A stretch of DNA of 64,000 nt from Candidatus Poribacteria bacterium. Lineage in GTDB: Bacteria; Poribacteria; WGA-4E; B28-G17. The notes below the pieces were generated by a model, which saw nothing but the letters and a program-made list of their open reading frames with translations, was not told the origin of the DNA and did no database searches. Positions 9,962 through 18,728 of the stretch are shown in pieces. The stretch covers positions 1-64,000 of the forward strand of contig JAGGXZ010000200.1 of assembly GCA_021162805.1 (NCBI GenBank), written 5' to 3'. Within the stretch, counting starts at the first letter, position 1. Each line of letters begins with the position of its first letter. Made by a program: the position numbers and the translations under genes.

Positions 9962-10795
9962 TTAACCTTCACCCCTTAGTATCCTATCGTATTCAGCCCT
10001 TAACATCTTCATATCCTCCCAGGTTGGGCGTTTAAGGCCGGGATTTCTCAAGAGGGAGGCGGGGTGATATGTCACCAGCAGCTTGATCCCGTGATAGGAA
10101 TGGAACCTGCCGCGCAGGCTTTTCAAGGAGGCCTTGGTTTTAAGCAGCGTGTGCGCGGCATGTCTACCAAGGGCGCAGATCAGCTTCGGCTTTACGAGCT
10201 CTATCTGTCTCAGCAGAAACGGCTCACAGGCTTCCACCTCGCTCGGCAGAGGATCGCGGTTGTTCGGCGGCCGACATTTCAGAACATTGGTGATGTAAAC
10301 CTCCTCCCGCGAAAGCCCTATCGCGGCCAGTATCCTGTCCAATAGCTGCCCCGCTCTGCCGACGAACGGCTCACCTCGAAGATCCTCATCCCTCCCTGGA
10401 GCCTCGCCCACGAACATCAGCGTGGCGTTTTCATCGCCCACCCCGAACACCACTTTGGTCCTGGTCTTGTGAAGCTCACATCTCCGGCATGAAAGAGCCT
10501 CCTCCCTGAGGCGTTCCATGTCGTATCCCTCGAAAAGACCCGATTCGCTCGACAGGCTCGGGCCGAAGAGGGAAGGAATTTCCGGAGGAGCCGATCGAAC
10601 GATCACCCCTTTCTCCTCCGTCCGTTTCCTCCTGGAGGTCAGATCGCCCACCTTCAGCCGCGGTTTTTCCTCCTCGACGATGTCCTCCTTCAAATCGAGG
10701 CTCGGCATCTCAAAGTAACCGCAACTCCGAAGTTCCTCCAGATATGCCTTTACGCTCGAAAGCACTGACAGATACTCCTCTAATATCTCCTTCAT
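9962..10795 (-). CDS. uracil-DNA glycosylase, family 4-like (Fe-S)
   Basis: Removes uracil from DNA to start base-excision repair. The 277-residue protein has a charged N-terminal extension and then the family 4/5 core: CRRCELHKTRTKVVFG (two cluster cysteines), GEAPGRDEDLRGEPFVGRAG (catalytic loop and uracil contact), NVLKCRPPNNRDP and CEPFLLRQI (further cluster cysteines), ALGRHAAHTLL and VTYHPASLL. The ATG at 10795 preceded by AGGAGG is preferred over one at 10828 that lies inside the upstream gene. It sits 1 nt before priA, forming a DNA-repair pair. Confidence 0.92.
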   Translation of the reverse strand: MKEILEEYLSVLSSVKAYLEELRSCGYFEMPSLDLKEDIVEEEKPRLKVGDLTSRRKRTEEKGVIVRSAPPEIPSLFGPSLSSESGLFEGYDMERLREEALSCRRCELHKTRTKVVFGVGDENATLMFVGEAPGRDEDLRGEPFVGRAGQLLDRILAAIGLSREEVYITNVLKCRPPNNRDPLPSEVEACEPFLLRQIELVKPKLICALGRHAAHTLLKTKASLKSLRGRFHSYHGIKLLVTYHPASLLRNPGLKRPTWEDMKMLRAEYDRILRGEG

Positions 10796-10799
10796 GGGA

Positions 10800-13016
10800 T
10801 CACAACCTCCTGAAGATCTCCTCCACACGTCTGCAGAAGCCGTCAGGTAGTTTCACCTCAATCGGGATTCGATCGGGGTTGACGACGAAGACATCTTCAA
10901 TCCCTCCCGAAGTCTTAACCCGGACCGCTGTCGCGAGCGAAATCGGGACGGACTCGCCGTTCGAGTCCTGAACCTCCAAGCTCTCGATTTCCACTTTCTC
11001 CCCGTCAAGCGATATCGCCCAGACGTATGCCGTGGCTTCGGTATGACGACGGAAGATGACCATCGGGACCCTATCCTCCAGGTGTCTTCCAACGCCCGTG
11101 GCGGTGATCACGTCCGTCCTCTCGCCGCCCATCAGCGTGATCCCGATCTTCCTCCCTTCCCCCGTGGATATCCTCAGTTCTATCCCCTCATCGCCGTTTG
11201 CGATGATGGCACTGCGGAGATATCGATAGCCGGGTTTATCGGGGAGCGTCCAGGCTTTCCCTGCAGCGGGTCTTATCCATGAGCCACGATTATGGTAGGC
11301 TAGGTCGAGGGTTCTCTCCCCATCACATCGCACCTGATCGATGAAGAGAAGGGTGTTATCGCCGATCAGGACCGCCGTCCTGATGAATCGAACGCCTTCG
11401 TAGATCTCGCCCGCCTCAGCCACGACGTAATCGACCTCTCCATCGGTTCCGAAAATGATGCATCTTCCCTCGGCCGGTCTTTGCGATCTCTCATCCACCG
11501 TCAGGGTGTTATGGGCTATGGTGGTGCGATACCATCCCGATCGTATCGGCACACCGTAGCGAGATGTCCCGGGATCGGGGGCTATGATCTCGCCCTTAGC
11601 ATAAAGGACGAAGTTGAGTTTATCGGGATGGCCGTGACCGCCGCCATGAGGGCCGTATTTGAGACAGAGCCATGTCGCCCCATCGCCTGAGCCTCGGGCC
11701 AGTATACAATAGCCCGATCGGGGATAGTTGATGCTTCTCCATTTGATCTCCTCCCCGCCGGGGAGCTCTCCCACGCCGAACCATAGGGCGAAATCGTTCC
11801 GCCTGTCACTTGATCTGATGAGTTTGACGTAAAGCGGATCGTGATATCGGGCGAAGGCGAGCTCATATATCGATGCGTGTCCCCGCAGATCCACCTCGCT
11901 GCTGTCGTTGAAGGCGGGCAGATGGAGATTCGGCATAGCGAACCTGAGTGGGGCGTCAAACATGTTCTTAAGCTGGTCGCAGTAAAGATCGATCCCACAG
12001 TTGCGAGCGGCCTCCGTTAGGCTCCAAAGCGCTGAGAGCGTGTAGAAGTGATACCCCCATGCTCCTTCCCACCAAACGCCATCGGGCAGAACGCCATCGC
12101 GCATCTGCCTCCAGTAACCCCGATCCGGGTTATAGATCGCCTCCTCTATAAGCTCCTTATCCCCGAGGAGAAATCCCACCGATCCGACTGCGCTGTTCTT
12201 CCAACACTGGATGTTGTGCACGCCTATCTTATGTGGTAGGATAACCTCTCTGGCGGCGGGGAGCAACAGCTTTTGGGCGATCTCCCTACGATCATCCTCG
12301 CTCAGCTTTTCCCAGATCAGATCCATGCCCTGACAGATCGGGATAAGCCAGGTGGACTCGTCCAGTGTCTGAGGGCCAACCCTTCCTCCGCCGATCTTGG
12401 ACTCGCCTCGGATGGTGTGTAGTGGATAGTTCAAATACCGATCGGCATATGCCAGGAGTATCTCGCGTGCCTTTCGGGCATATCTCTCATCCCCGGTGAT
12501 CTGATATGCCACTCCCAGATCGCGTACGGCGCGGGAGTATCTATGATGGATTCCGGAGATCACGCATCCGTCGTAGTCCCTGTCGGGATGATCTGGATCG
12601 CCCAAAAACACCTCACCGTCCACCGGACAGATATGCTGCCACCGCCACTCTCCTATTTTCCTACCTGTGTGTAATGCCGCTCCGTGTTTGGGACAGGCAT
12701 ACCAATGCCACCAGTTCCCGCCTCGAGGCGGAAGCTCAACCACCTCGGCAAGCAGTCGATCGGCGTTTCTCCTGATCCTTTCCCATTCAGCCTTAGCCCA
12801 TTCATATCGTTCGATACGCGCTTTAAGCTCCTCTATCCCCTTTCTATTCAGCAGCAATCGCGGATGGGGTGGAAGCTCCGACGCCTTGATTTTCCCCTCC
12901 ATTTGAATCTCCTCTCCCTCACTGATCTCCGCCCATGGCAGGACGAGGATCAGCGATATAAGGGCCATAACATATGGTGTCTTCACCTTTGACCTTACAT
13001 CTATTTCCAGGCTCAT
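10800..13016 (-). CDS. heparinase II/III family polysaccharide lyase-like protein, exported
   Basis: 738 residues: a signal peptide (about 1-30, hydrophobic VMALISLILVLPWA), an all-helical alginate-lyase-like toroid (ending around residue 380, with the HNIQCWKNSAVG segment), then the heparinase II/III C-terminal beta-sandwich with GGHGHPDKLNFVLYAKGE and TIAHNTLTVDE. Such enzymes cleave uronic-acid polysaccharides by elimination; the substrate here is unknown. The start is set at 13016 because the -10 box ends only 7 nt upstream, implying a leaderless mRNA; a start at 13052 would lie inside the -35 element. Confidence 0.87.
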   Translation of the reverse strand: MSLEIDVRSKVKTPYVMALISLILVLPWAEISEGEEIQMEGKIKASELPPHPRLLLNRKGIEELKARIERYEWAKAEWERIRRNADRLLAEVVELPPRGGNWWHWYACPKHGAALHTGRKIGEWRWQHICPVDGEVFLGDPDHPDRDYDGCVISGIHHRYSRAVRDLGVAYQITGDERYARKAREILLAYADRYLNYPLHTIRGESKIGGGRVGPQTLDESTWLIPICQGMDLIWEKLSEDDRREIAQKLLLPAAREVILPHKIGVHNIQCWKNSAVGSVGFLLGDKELIEEAIYNPDRGYWRQMRDGVLPDGVWWEGAWGYHFYTLSALWSLTEAARNCGIDLYCDQLKNMFDAPLRFAMPNLHLPAFNDSSEVDLRGHASIYELAFARYHDPLYVKLIRSSDRRNDFALWFGVGELPGGEEIKWRSINYPRSGYCILARGSGDGATWLCLKYGPHGGGHGHPDKLNFVLYAKGEIIAPDPGTSRYGVPIRSGWYRTTIAHNTLTVDERSQRPAEGRCIIFGTDGEVDYVVAEAGEIYEGVRFIRTAVLIGDNTLLFIDQVRCDGERTLDLAYHNRGSWIRPAAGKAWTLPDKPGYRYLRSAIIANGDEGIELRISTGEGRKIGITLMGGERTDVITATGVGRHLEDRVPMVIFRRHTEATAYVWAISLDGEKVEIESLEVQDSNGESVPISLATAVRVKTSGGIEDVFVVNPDRIPIEVKLPDGFCRRVEEIFRRL

Positions 13017-13023
13017 GGTGTAT

Positions 13024-13052
13024 ATTATAGAATCCGTCGCGGCTGGGGTCAA
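13024..13052 (-). promoter_or_regulatory. promoter of the heparinase-udg-priA operon
   Basis: Reading on the minus strand: TTGACC (13052-13047), a 17-bp spacer, TATAAT (13029-13024). The expected mRNA start falls on or next to the A of the ATG at 13016, so there is no room for a ribosome-binding site. Confidence 0.75.
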
Positions 13053-13064
13053 CGATCGGAAAAA

Positions 13065-13093
13065 TTGTCAACGAGGTCGGATTGTGGTATACT
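13065..13093 (+). promoter_or_regulatory. promoter of the lolA-recA operon
   Basis: TTGTCA (13065-13070), a 17-bp spacer, TATACT (13088-13093). Transcription would begin about 13100, right at an ATG (13101). It is back to back with the heparinase promoter, with only 12 nt between the two -35 elements. Confidence 0.72.
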
Positions 13094-13133
13094 TAAGAGC
13101 ATGAACGATAAAGCGAGAAGGGAGAGAGATAGA

Positions 13134-13850
13134 ATGCGTTTCAAGCTGATCCTGCCCCTTTTGATAGCCGTGATGGTTGGAGTTATACCGTCATACCGAG
13201 TCGGCGCCGTGATACAGGGATCGGGTATCACCGTCGAGGAGATATATAAAAATTTCAGGGCGGTCTATCTGAAGTTCAAAAACTTTCAGGCCGATTTCGA
13301 GGAGATAACCTATCTGGGAGGGAAGAAATCCCAGGCTAAAGGGAGATTGATATTCGCCAAGCCAAATCTGCTGCGTAAGGAGTACTTCGATCCCAAAGAC
13401 CCGAAGAAACTGGCACAGCTTATAGTGCTTGACGGTAAAACGGCATGGTCCTACACCCCCTGGCTCGGTCAGGTCACGAAACAGGATATGAGCGGACAGG
13501 AACATAAGGAGCTCCTGCCGGGCGTGGGCGAGACGTTTGAAAAGCTGCTTGAGAGATATGACGTTAAGCTCGTCGAGGATAAGATCGCCAATGCCAGGGG
13601 GATCTATAAGGTCGAGGTGAGGGCGAAGGCGGAACTCGGCGGCTCAAGCGGCGGGGAATATCTGGAGATCTGGATAAGAGGGAAGGACTGGATACCCGTC
13701 CAGATCGCATACCACAGCGAAGGGGATAAAACGGTCACTATAATCAGCTTTAAGAACATCAAGCTCGACCGTAAGCTCGCCCCCAATACCTTCAAGTTCA
13801 CCGCCCCTGAGGGGGTCGAGGTTATAACGATATCGAGTGGCAAAGGATGA
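13134..13850 (+). CDS. lolA: outer-membrane lipoprotein carrier protein LolA
   Basis: Periplasmic shuttle that accepts lipoproteins released from the inner membrane and hands them to the outer membrane. The 238-residue protein has a signal peptide (MRFKLILPLLIAVMVG) and then the LolA half-barrel pattern: YLKFKNFQADFEEITYLGG, GRLIFAKPNLLRKEY, VLDGKTAWSYTPWLGQV. The ATG at 13134 follows GGGAGAGAG and gives a clean signal peptide; a leaderless ATG at 13101 would add 11 charged residues. First gene of a long operon; overlaps rimO as ATGA. Its presence implies a diderm envelope. Confidence 0.9.
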   Translation: MRFKLILPLLIAVMVGVIPSYRVGAVIQGSGITVEEIYKNFRAVYLKFKNFQADFEEITYLGGKKSQAKGRLIFAKPNLLRKEYFDPKDPKKLAQLIVLDGKTAWSYTPWLGQVTKQDMSGQEHKELLPGVGETFEKLLERYDVKLVEDKIANARGIYKVEVRAKAELGGSSGGEYLEIWIRGKDWIPVQIAYHSEGDKTVTIISFKNIKLDRKLAPNTFKFTAPEGVEVITISSGKG

Positions 13851-15184
13851 AGGTCGGCATCATATCCCTGGGATGTCCCAAAAATCTGGTAGATAGCGAG
13901 ATTATGATGGGTATGTTGCTGGAGGATGGGCATGAGATCGTCGATCCGGATGAGGCGGATGTGGTCGTGGTCAATACCTGCGCCTTTATCAGGGCCGCCG
14001 AGGAGGAAGCGGAGGAGGTTATATCTGAAATCTTGGATGATAAGGGCGAAAGAAAGCTCATCGTGGCCGGGTGTTTAGCCCAGAGATACGGCAAATCGCT
14101 CTTCAACAGGTTTCCCGGCGTGGACGCCCTCGTCGGGACAGGGGAGTTTCAGAAAATCGCATACGTCGCTCGATCCCTGAGGGAATCCGGATCGAAGCTC
14201 GCACTCGTCGGCCGACCGGAGTATCTCTACGATCATCTTACACCTCGCTGTTTAGGGACACCGCCTCATTACGCGTATATCAAGATAGCCGAAGGATGCT
14301 CTAACACCTGTTCCTTCTGCATGATCCCCAGATTGCGCGGGAGATATCGCAGCAGGGAGTTCAACTCCATATCGGCTGAAGCGACCGCCTTAGCTGAGGC
14401 TGGGGTAAAGGAGCTCGTGCTTGTAAGCCAGGACACCACCAGATACGGCCTGGATCTCTACGGCCTCCCAAAACTGTCCGATTTGCTCTCCGAGCTGGCC
14501 GAAATCGACGGATTGAGATGGATCAGGTTTCTCTATTCCTATCCTTCGAGGGTGGACGAGAGGTTGCTCGAGGTGATCGCTGAAAACGATAGGATCTGTA
14601 AATACTTGGACATACCGATTCAACACGTTCACGACGACATCCTATCGAGGATGCGGAGGGAGGAGAACGGAGAGGGGATACGTAAGGTCATCGAGATGGC
14701 TCGCAGGCTTATACCGGATGTGACGCTGAGATCGACCGTCATCGTCGGGTTTCCGGGCGAGGAGGAGCATCACTTCAAATCGCTTCTTCAGTTCCTGGAG
14801 GAGATTGAGTTCGATCATCTCGGCGTCTTTACCTTCTCCCCCGAGGAGGGCACGCCGGCCGCCAGGATGGAGGGACAGATCCCGGAGGAGGTGAAGGTCG
14901 AGAGGTTCAACAGGGTCGTTGAGCTTCAAACCGAGATCGCCATCCGTAGGAGAAAAAGGCTTATCGGGAGAAAGGTCGAAGTACTCCTGGAGGGATTCGA
15001 TCCCGAACGTAACGTGGCTCTCGGTCGGGCGGAGTTCCAGGCGCCTGAGATAGACGATTTCGTGTTCGTGAAAGGCATAAGGCGAGAGAGAGCTGAGGAG
15101 CTGATGGGGAACCTCATAAAGGTCCGAATCGAAGAGGTTTGCAGCTACGATCTCATAGCGGAGGCGGAAGGGGGCGATATATGA
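13847..15184 (+). CDS. rimO: ribosomal protein S12 methylthiotransferase RimO
   Basis: Radical-SAM enzyme that adds a methylthio group to an aspartate of ribosomal protein S12. The 445 residues carry the N-terminal UPF0004 domain with its cluster cysteines (SLGCPKNLVDSE, VVNTCAF, VAGCLAQRYG), the radical-SAM CSNTCSFCMIP motif (C-x3-C-x2-C), and a C-terminal TRAM domain. The SLGCPKNLVDSE signature points to RimO rather than MiaB. Coupled by 4-nt overlaps to lolA and pgsA. Confidence 0.95.
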   Translation: MKVGIISLGCPKNLVDSEIMMGMLLEDGHEIVDPDEADVVVVNTCAFIRAAEEEAEEVISEILDDKGERKLIVAGCLAQRYGKSLFNRFPGVDALVGTGEFQKIAYVARSLRESGSKLALVGRPEYLYDHLTPRCLGTPPHYAYIKIAEGCSNTCSFCMIPRLRGRYRSREFNSISAEATALAEAGVKELVLVSQDTTRYGLDLYGLPKLSDLLSELAEIDGLRWIRFLYSYPSRVDERLLEVIAENDRICKYLDIPIQHVHDDILSRMRREENGEGIRKVIEMARRLIPDVTLRSTVIVGFPGEEEHHFKSLLQFLEEIEFDHLGVFTFSPEEGTPAARMEGQIPEEVKVERFNRVVELQTEIAIRRRKRLIGRKVEVLLEGFDPERNVALGRAEFQAPEIDDFVFVKGIRRERAEELMGNLIKVRIEEVCSYDLIAEAEGGDI

Positions 15185-15813
15185 ACCTATCCAACCTGAT
15201 GAGGTTCGCCAATTATCTGACGATCGCCAGGATGTTCATGGTTCCCGTCTTCATGTATCTCTTCTCCATCCGACAGATGCTCAGTGCCTTGATCGTCTTC
15301 GCCCTCGCCTCGATTACGGATCTTTTCGACGGCATAGTGGCCAGGCGGGAAGGTCCGACGGGATTCGGCAGGTTTATGGACCCGCTCGCCGATAAGCTTC
15401 TCGTCTGTGCAGCGCTTATCTCCTTCACCCGCGCCGGAGAGGGATTGATAGCCGGGTGGATGGTTATGGTTATTATCGGAAGGGAGTTTATCATAACCGG
15501 TTTGAGGGTCGTGCTGGCCGCGTCGAACGGAACGGTTGTAGGGGCGACCAGATGGGGTAAGGCGAAAACCGCCTCTCAGATGTCGGTTATAAGCCTGGGC
15601 CTTATGCTTCTGACCCTGCACGATAACAGAGGTACATTGGGGATGAACTGGAGTTTCATGTCGAGGATAAGGGATAGACACGGCCCGATCTATTATATGA
15701 TGTATCTGCCGCTTATACTGACGGTGGTATCGGGCCTCGAATTCATATACAATAACCGTAAACCGCTTTGGAACCTGTTAACCATGAATCAGTTTCAACA
15801 GCCGGATGATTAA
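15181..15813 (+). CDS. pgsA: CDP-diacylglycerol-glycerol-3-phosphate 3-phosphatidyltransferase
   Basis: Makes phosphatidylglycerol phosphate from CDP-diacylglycerol in the inner membrane. The 210-residue polytopic protein contains the CDP-alcohol phosphotransferase signature DLFDGIVARR followed by GRFMDPLADK (the D-x2-D-G-x2-A-R...G-x3-D-x3-D pattern). The start at 15181 overlaps the rimO stop as ATGA. A CDP-alcohol phosphotransferase with another acceptor is less likely, given the length and the N-terminal NYLTIARM. Confidence 0.93.
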   Translation: MNLSNLMRFANYLTIARMFMVPVFMYLFSIRQMLSALIVFALASITDLFDGIVARREGPTGFGRFMDPLADKLLVCAALISFTRAGEGLIAGWMVMVIIGREFIITGLRVVLAASNGTVVGATRWGKAKTASQMSVISLGLMLLTLHDNRGTLGMNWSFMSRIRDRHGPIYYMMYLPLILTVVSGLEFIYNNRKPLWNLLTMNQFQQPDD

Positions 15814-15850
15814 ACATCTGGAAAACCAAGGGGATACGGGGTATCGAAAG

Positions 15851-17074
15851 ATGGTCGCTGAGCTGATATTCGTGGGCACAGAGCTGCTTTTAGGGCAGAT
15901 AGTCAACACGAACGCCGCTTATCTCTGCAGAAACCTCGCCCAGCTCGGCGTGGACGTGTATCACACGTGTGAGGTGGGCGATAACGTGGATCGAATCGCC
16001 TCAGCCGTGCGCCAGGCTCTATCGAGGGCAGATCTGGTCATCACAAGCGGGGGATTAGGCCCGACAGCGGATGACGTCACGAGGGAGGCGATAGCCGAGG
16101 CCATCGGGCGAAGGCTCGTGTTCGATCCGAAGGTGATGAAGGGGATAGAGGAGCTGTTCAGGAGAATGGGAAGGGAGGCCACACCGATACAGCGCAGACA
16201 GGCCTACGTCTTCGAGGAGGGATGCCGGGTGATCCCAAATCACATCGGCTCCGCCCCCGGGCTTCTGGTTGAGGTGGACGGCAAACATATCATCACCCTC
16301 CCAGGCGTTCCGAGGGAGCTCCAGGCGATGTGCGAGGAATTCGTCTTCCCATGGATAGCCGGGCGATCGGGCGCGGGGATCATCAAATCGCTACCGCTTA
16401 AGGTCTGTGGACTGGGCGAATCGACCGTCCAGGAGATGATAGAGGATGTCATGCAGGGGCTGTCGAACCCTACTATAGCCTTCCTGGCGCGTCCCGGAGA
16501 GGTGACCGTGAGGATAACGGCGAAGGCCCGAAACGCCGAGGAAGCTGACAGGATGATCGCTCAGGTTGAAAGGAGAATCAGGGAAAGGCTGGGCGATAAC
16601 ATCTACGGCGTGGACCCCCAGACTCTCGAGGAAGTGACCGGCGAGATGCTGATCCAAAAGGGTAAAACCGTCGCCATAGCCGAAACCAGCACCGGGGGAT
16701 GGATCAGCTCCAGAATGACCGATGTTCCGGGGAGCGAGCGATATCTGCTTGGGGCTTTCGTCCTGCCCTCCACGAAAGCCATCGAAAGGGAGATGGGGAT
16801 ACGCTTCGATCGAATCGTCGGCGAAGAGGTGGCGCGTCGGATGGCCGAATGGGTCATGAGGAGATGTCGTGCTGATTTCGGACTGGCCGCTACCGCCTTG
16901 CTGGAGGTGATGGAGGGATATGCAGAAACGGATCTCGGCCTCGCCTATCTGGCCCTCGCCGACGGATCGAAGGTGATAAGCAAGGAGATAAAGGTGATAG
17001 GCGATAAGACAACCATGAGACAACGGGTTTCTCAGGCCGCCATAGATCTTATCCGCAGGGAGCTGATACGATGA
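15851..17074 (+). CDS. cinA: CinA-family protein with degenerate C-terminal amidohydrolase domain
   Basis: A 407-residue CinA. The N-terminal MoaB/MogA-like domain (FVGTELLLGQIVNTNAAYL, SGGLGPTADDVT, HIGSAPGL, LPGVPRELQAM) fits the COG1058 pyrophosphatase used in NAD salvage. The C-terminal domain is recognisable by position, but its hallmark residues are changed: the usual ESCTGG is ETSTGG, and the glycine-rich GIAGPGGG loop reads ALLEVMEG. NMN deamidase activity is therefore doubtful. The start at 15851 matches family starts; an ATG-less extension to 15806 is not needed. Neighbours thpR and recA form the classic cinA-thpR-recA set. Confidence 0.9.
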   Translation: MVAELIFVGTELLLGQIVNTNAAYLCRNLAQLGVDVYHTCEVGDNVDRIASAVRQALSRADLVITSGGLGPTADDVTREAIAEAIGRRLVFDPKVMKGIEELFRRMGREATPIQRRQAYVFEEGCRVIPNHIGSAPGLLVEVDGKHIITLPGVPRELQAMCEEFVFPWIAGRSGAGIIKSLPLKVCGLGESTVQEMIEDVMQGLSNPTIAFLARPGEVTVRITAKARNAEEADRMIAQVERRIRERLGDNIYGVDPQTLEEVTGEMLIQKGKTVAIAETSTGGWISSRMTDVPGSERYLLGAFVLPSTKAIEREMGIRFDRIVGEEVARRMAEWVMRRCRADFGLAATALLEVMEGYAETDLGLAYLALADGSKVISKEIKVIGDKTTMRQRVSQAAIDLIRRELIR

Positions 17075-17643
17075 GAGGACTTCCCAAAAAGATAAGGGCT
17101 TTCATCGCCGTCGAGATCCCGGAGAAGGTTCAATCCGAATTGATCGAGATCGCGGCGATGTTCAAACCCCACATCAATAGGGCGTCATGGGTCAAACAGG
17201 GCAATTTACATCTAACGCTTAAGTTCCTGGGCGATATAGAATCGGAGAGGATCGAGGAGATATCCTCGCCTTTAGAGGAGATCTCCGCCGAATTCGCCCC
17301 CTTCTCGATCAGGTTCTCGGATGTGGGCGTTTTTCCCGATCCGAGGAGACCGAGGGTCCTTTGGGTTGGGCTCGGTGAAGGCGAGAAGGAGATGATAAGG
17401 ATGGCTAACGCCATAGAGGAGGCGATGGAGAGGCTGGGCTTTAAAAGGGAGAGGAGGCCGTTCACGCCTCATCTGACCCTCGCCCGGATCAAAGGCCCCT
17501 CTAACCTAACCGGCCCTCTCGGCGATTTCCGGATGCCAAACCTCTCCCCCGTGAGGGTTGCCGGATTCAGCCTCATAAGAAGCCAGCTCGATCCGAAGGG
17601 GGCGATATACACAAGGATAAGGGAATTTAATCTGAGAGGGTGA
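17071..17643 (+). CDS. thpR: RNA 2',3'-cyclic phosphodiesterase ThpR (LigT family)
   Basis: 2H phosphoesterase that opens 2',3'-cyclic phosphate RNA ends. The 190-residue protein has both H-x-T-x motifs, HLTLKFLGD near residue 46 and HLTLARIKG near residue 134, plus the RAFIAVEIP start block. It overlaps cinA by 4 nt and precedes recA by 12 nt, a conserved gene order in many bacteria. Confidence 0.94.
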   Translation: MRGLPKKIRAFIAVEIPEKVQSELIEIAAMFKPHINRASWVKQGNLHLTLKFLGDIESERIEEISSPLEEISAEFAPFSIRFSDVGVFPDPRRPRVLWVGLGEGEKEMIRMANAIEEAMERLGFKRERRPFTPHLTLARIKGPSNLTGPLGDFRMPNLSPVRVAGFSLIRSQLDPKGAIYTRIREFNLRG

Positions 17644-17655
17644 GGTGTTATAAAT

Positions 17656-18714
17656 ATGGAGTTGACAGAAAGGGAAAAGGCGCTTGAAAACGCCATAGAG
17701 CAGCTTGAAAAGCGATTCGGCAAGGGGACGATAATGAGATTGCGGGGAGGTGAGGTTATCCCCGTAGAGACCATCCCCACCGGATCGCTGGCTCTGGATA
17801 AGGCCCTGGGGATAGGAGGTGTGCCCAGGGGAAGGATCGTCGAGATATACGGACAGGAATCCTCCGGCAAGACTACCCTATGCCTGCATATCATATCTGA
17901 GGCCCAGAGGAGAGGGGGGATAGCTGCCTTCATAGATGCCGAAAACGCCCTCGATCCGACATACGCTCAGAAGATCGGCGTTGATCTGGAGAGTCTACTC
18001 ATCTCACAGCCCGACAGCGGCGAACAGGCCCTTGAGATCGTCGAGACACTTATAAGGAGCAATGCCGTGGACTTGATCGTCATAGACTCGGTCGCCGCCC
18101 TAACGCCGAGGGCTGAGATAGAGGGGGACATGGGTGATTCCCATGTCGGACTCCAGGCGAGGTTGATGTCTCAGGCACTCAGGAAGCTCACATCGGTGGT
18201 CAATAAAACGAAGACCTGTCTGATATTCACAAACCAGCTACGGGAGAAGATAGGCGTGACATACGGCAATCCCGAGATCACCCCCGGCGGCAGGGCGCTC
18301 AAGTTCTATGCATCCGTCAGGATCGAGATGCGCGCCACCGAATCACTGAAATCCGGCTCCGATATGATCGGCAAGAAGGTCAAGGTTAAGGTGACGAAGA
18401 ACAAGCTCGCGCCCCCCTTCACCGAGGCGGAGTTTGAGATGATCTTCGGCGAGGGGATATCCAGGGAGGGCGATATACTGGATACCGGCGTGGAGATGGG
18501 TATAATCCAACGCAGCGGCGCCTGGTACTCATATGGCGAGCATAAGCTCGGCCAGGGACGGGATAAGGCGAAGGAATTCTTCAGGGAAAACCCCCAGATC
18601 GCCGCCGAGATAGAAGGGAAGATCAGAGAGGTGATCAACGCTCAAAAGGGAACCGGCGAAATGCCAGAGAAGACAACCGCTGAGGAGGAAACTATCGAGG
18701 AGGCCGCAAACTGA
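17656..18714 (+). CDS. recA: recombinase RecA
   Basis: ATP-dependent strand-exchange protein of homologous recombination and SOS co-protease. At 352 residues it has the usual length. Visible: [10 protein letters not shown], Walker [14 protein letters not shown], Walker [11 protein letters not shown], the L1/L2 loop region ([37 protein letters not shown]) and the acidic C-terminus. No LexA-type operator can be expected directly in front because the gene is inside an operon that starts at 13.1 kb. Confidence 0.98.
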   Translation: MELTEREKALENAIEQLEKRFGKGTIMRLRGGEVIPVETIPTGSLALDKALGIGGVPRGRIVEIYGQESSGKTTLCLHIISEAQRRGGIAAFIDAENALDPTYAQKIGVDLESLLISQPDSGEQALEIVETLIRSNAVDLIVIDSVAALTPRAEIEGDMGDSHVGLQARLMSQALRKLTSVVNKTKTCLIFTNQLREKIGVTYGNPEITPGGRALKFYASVRIEMRATESLKSGSDMIGKKVKVKVTKNKLAPPFTEAEFEMIFGEGISREGDILDTGVEMGIIQRSGAWYSYGEHKLGQGRDKAKEFFRENPQIAAEIEGKIREVINAQKGTGEMPEKTTAEEETIEEAAN

Positions 18715-18728
18715 TCGAGGAGAGGAAA

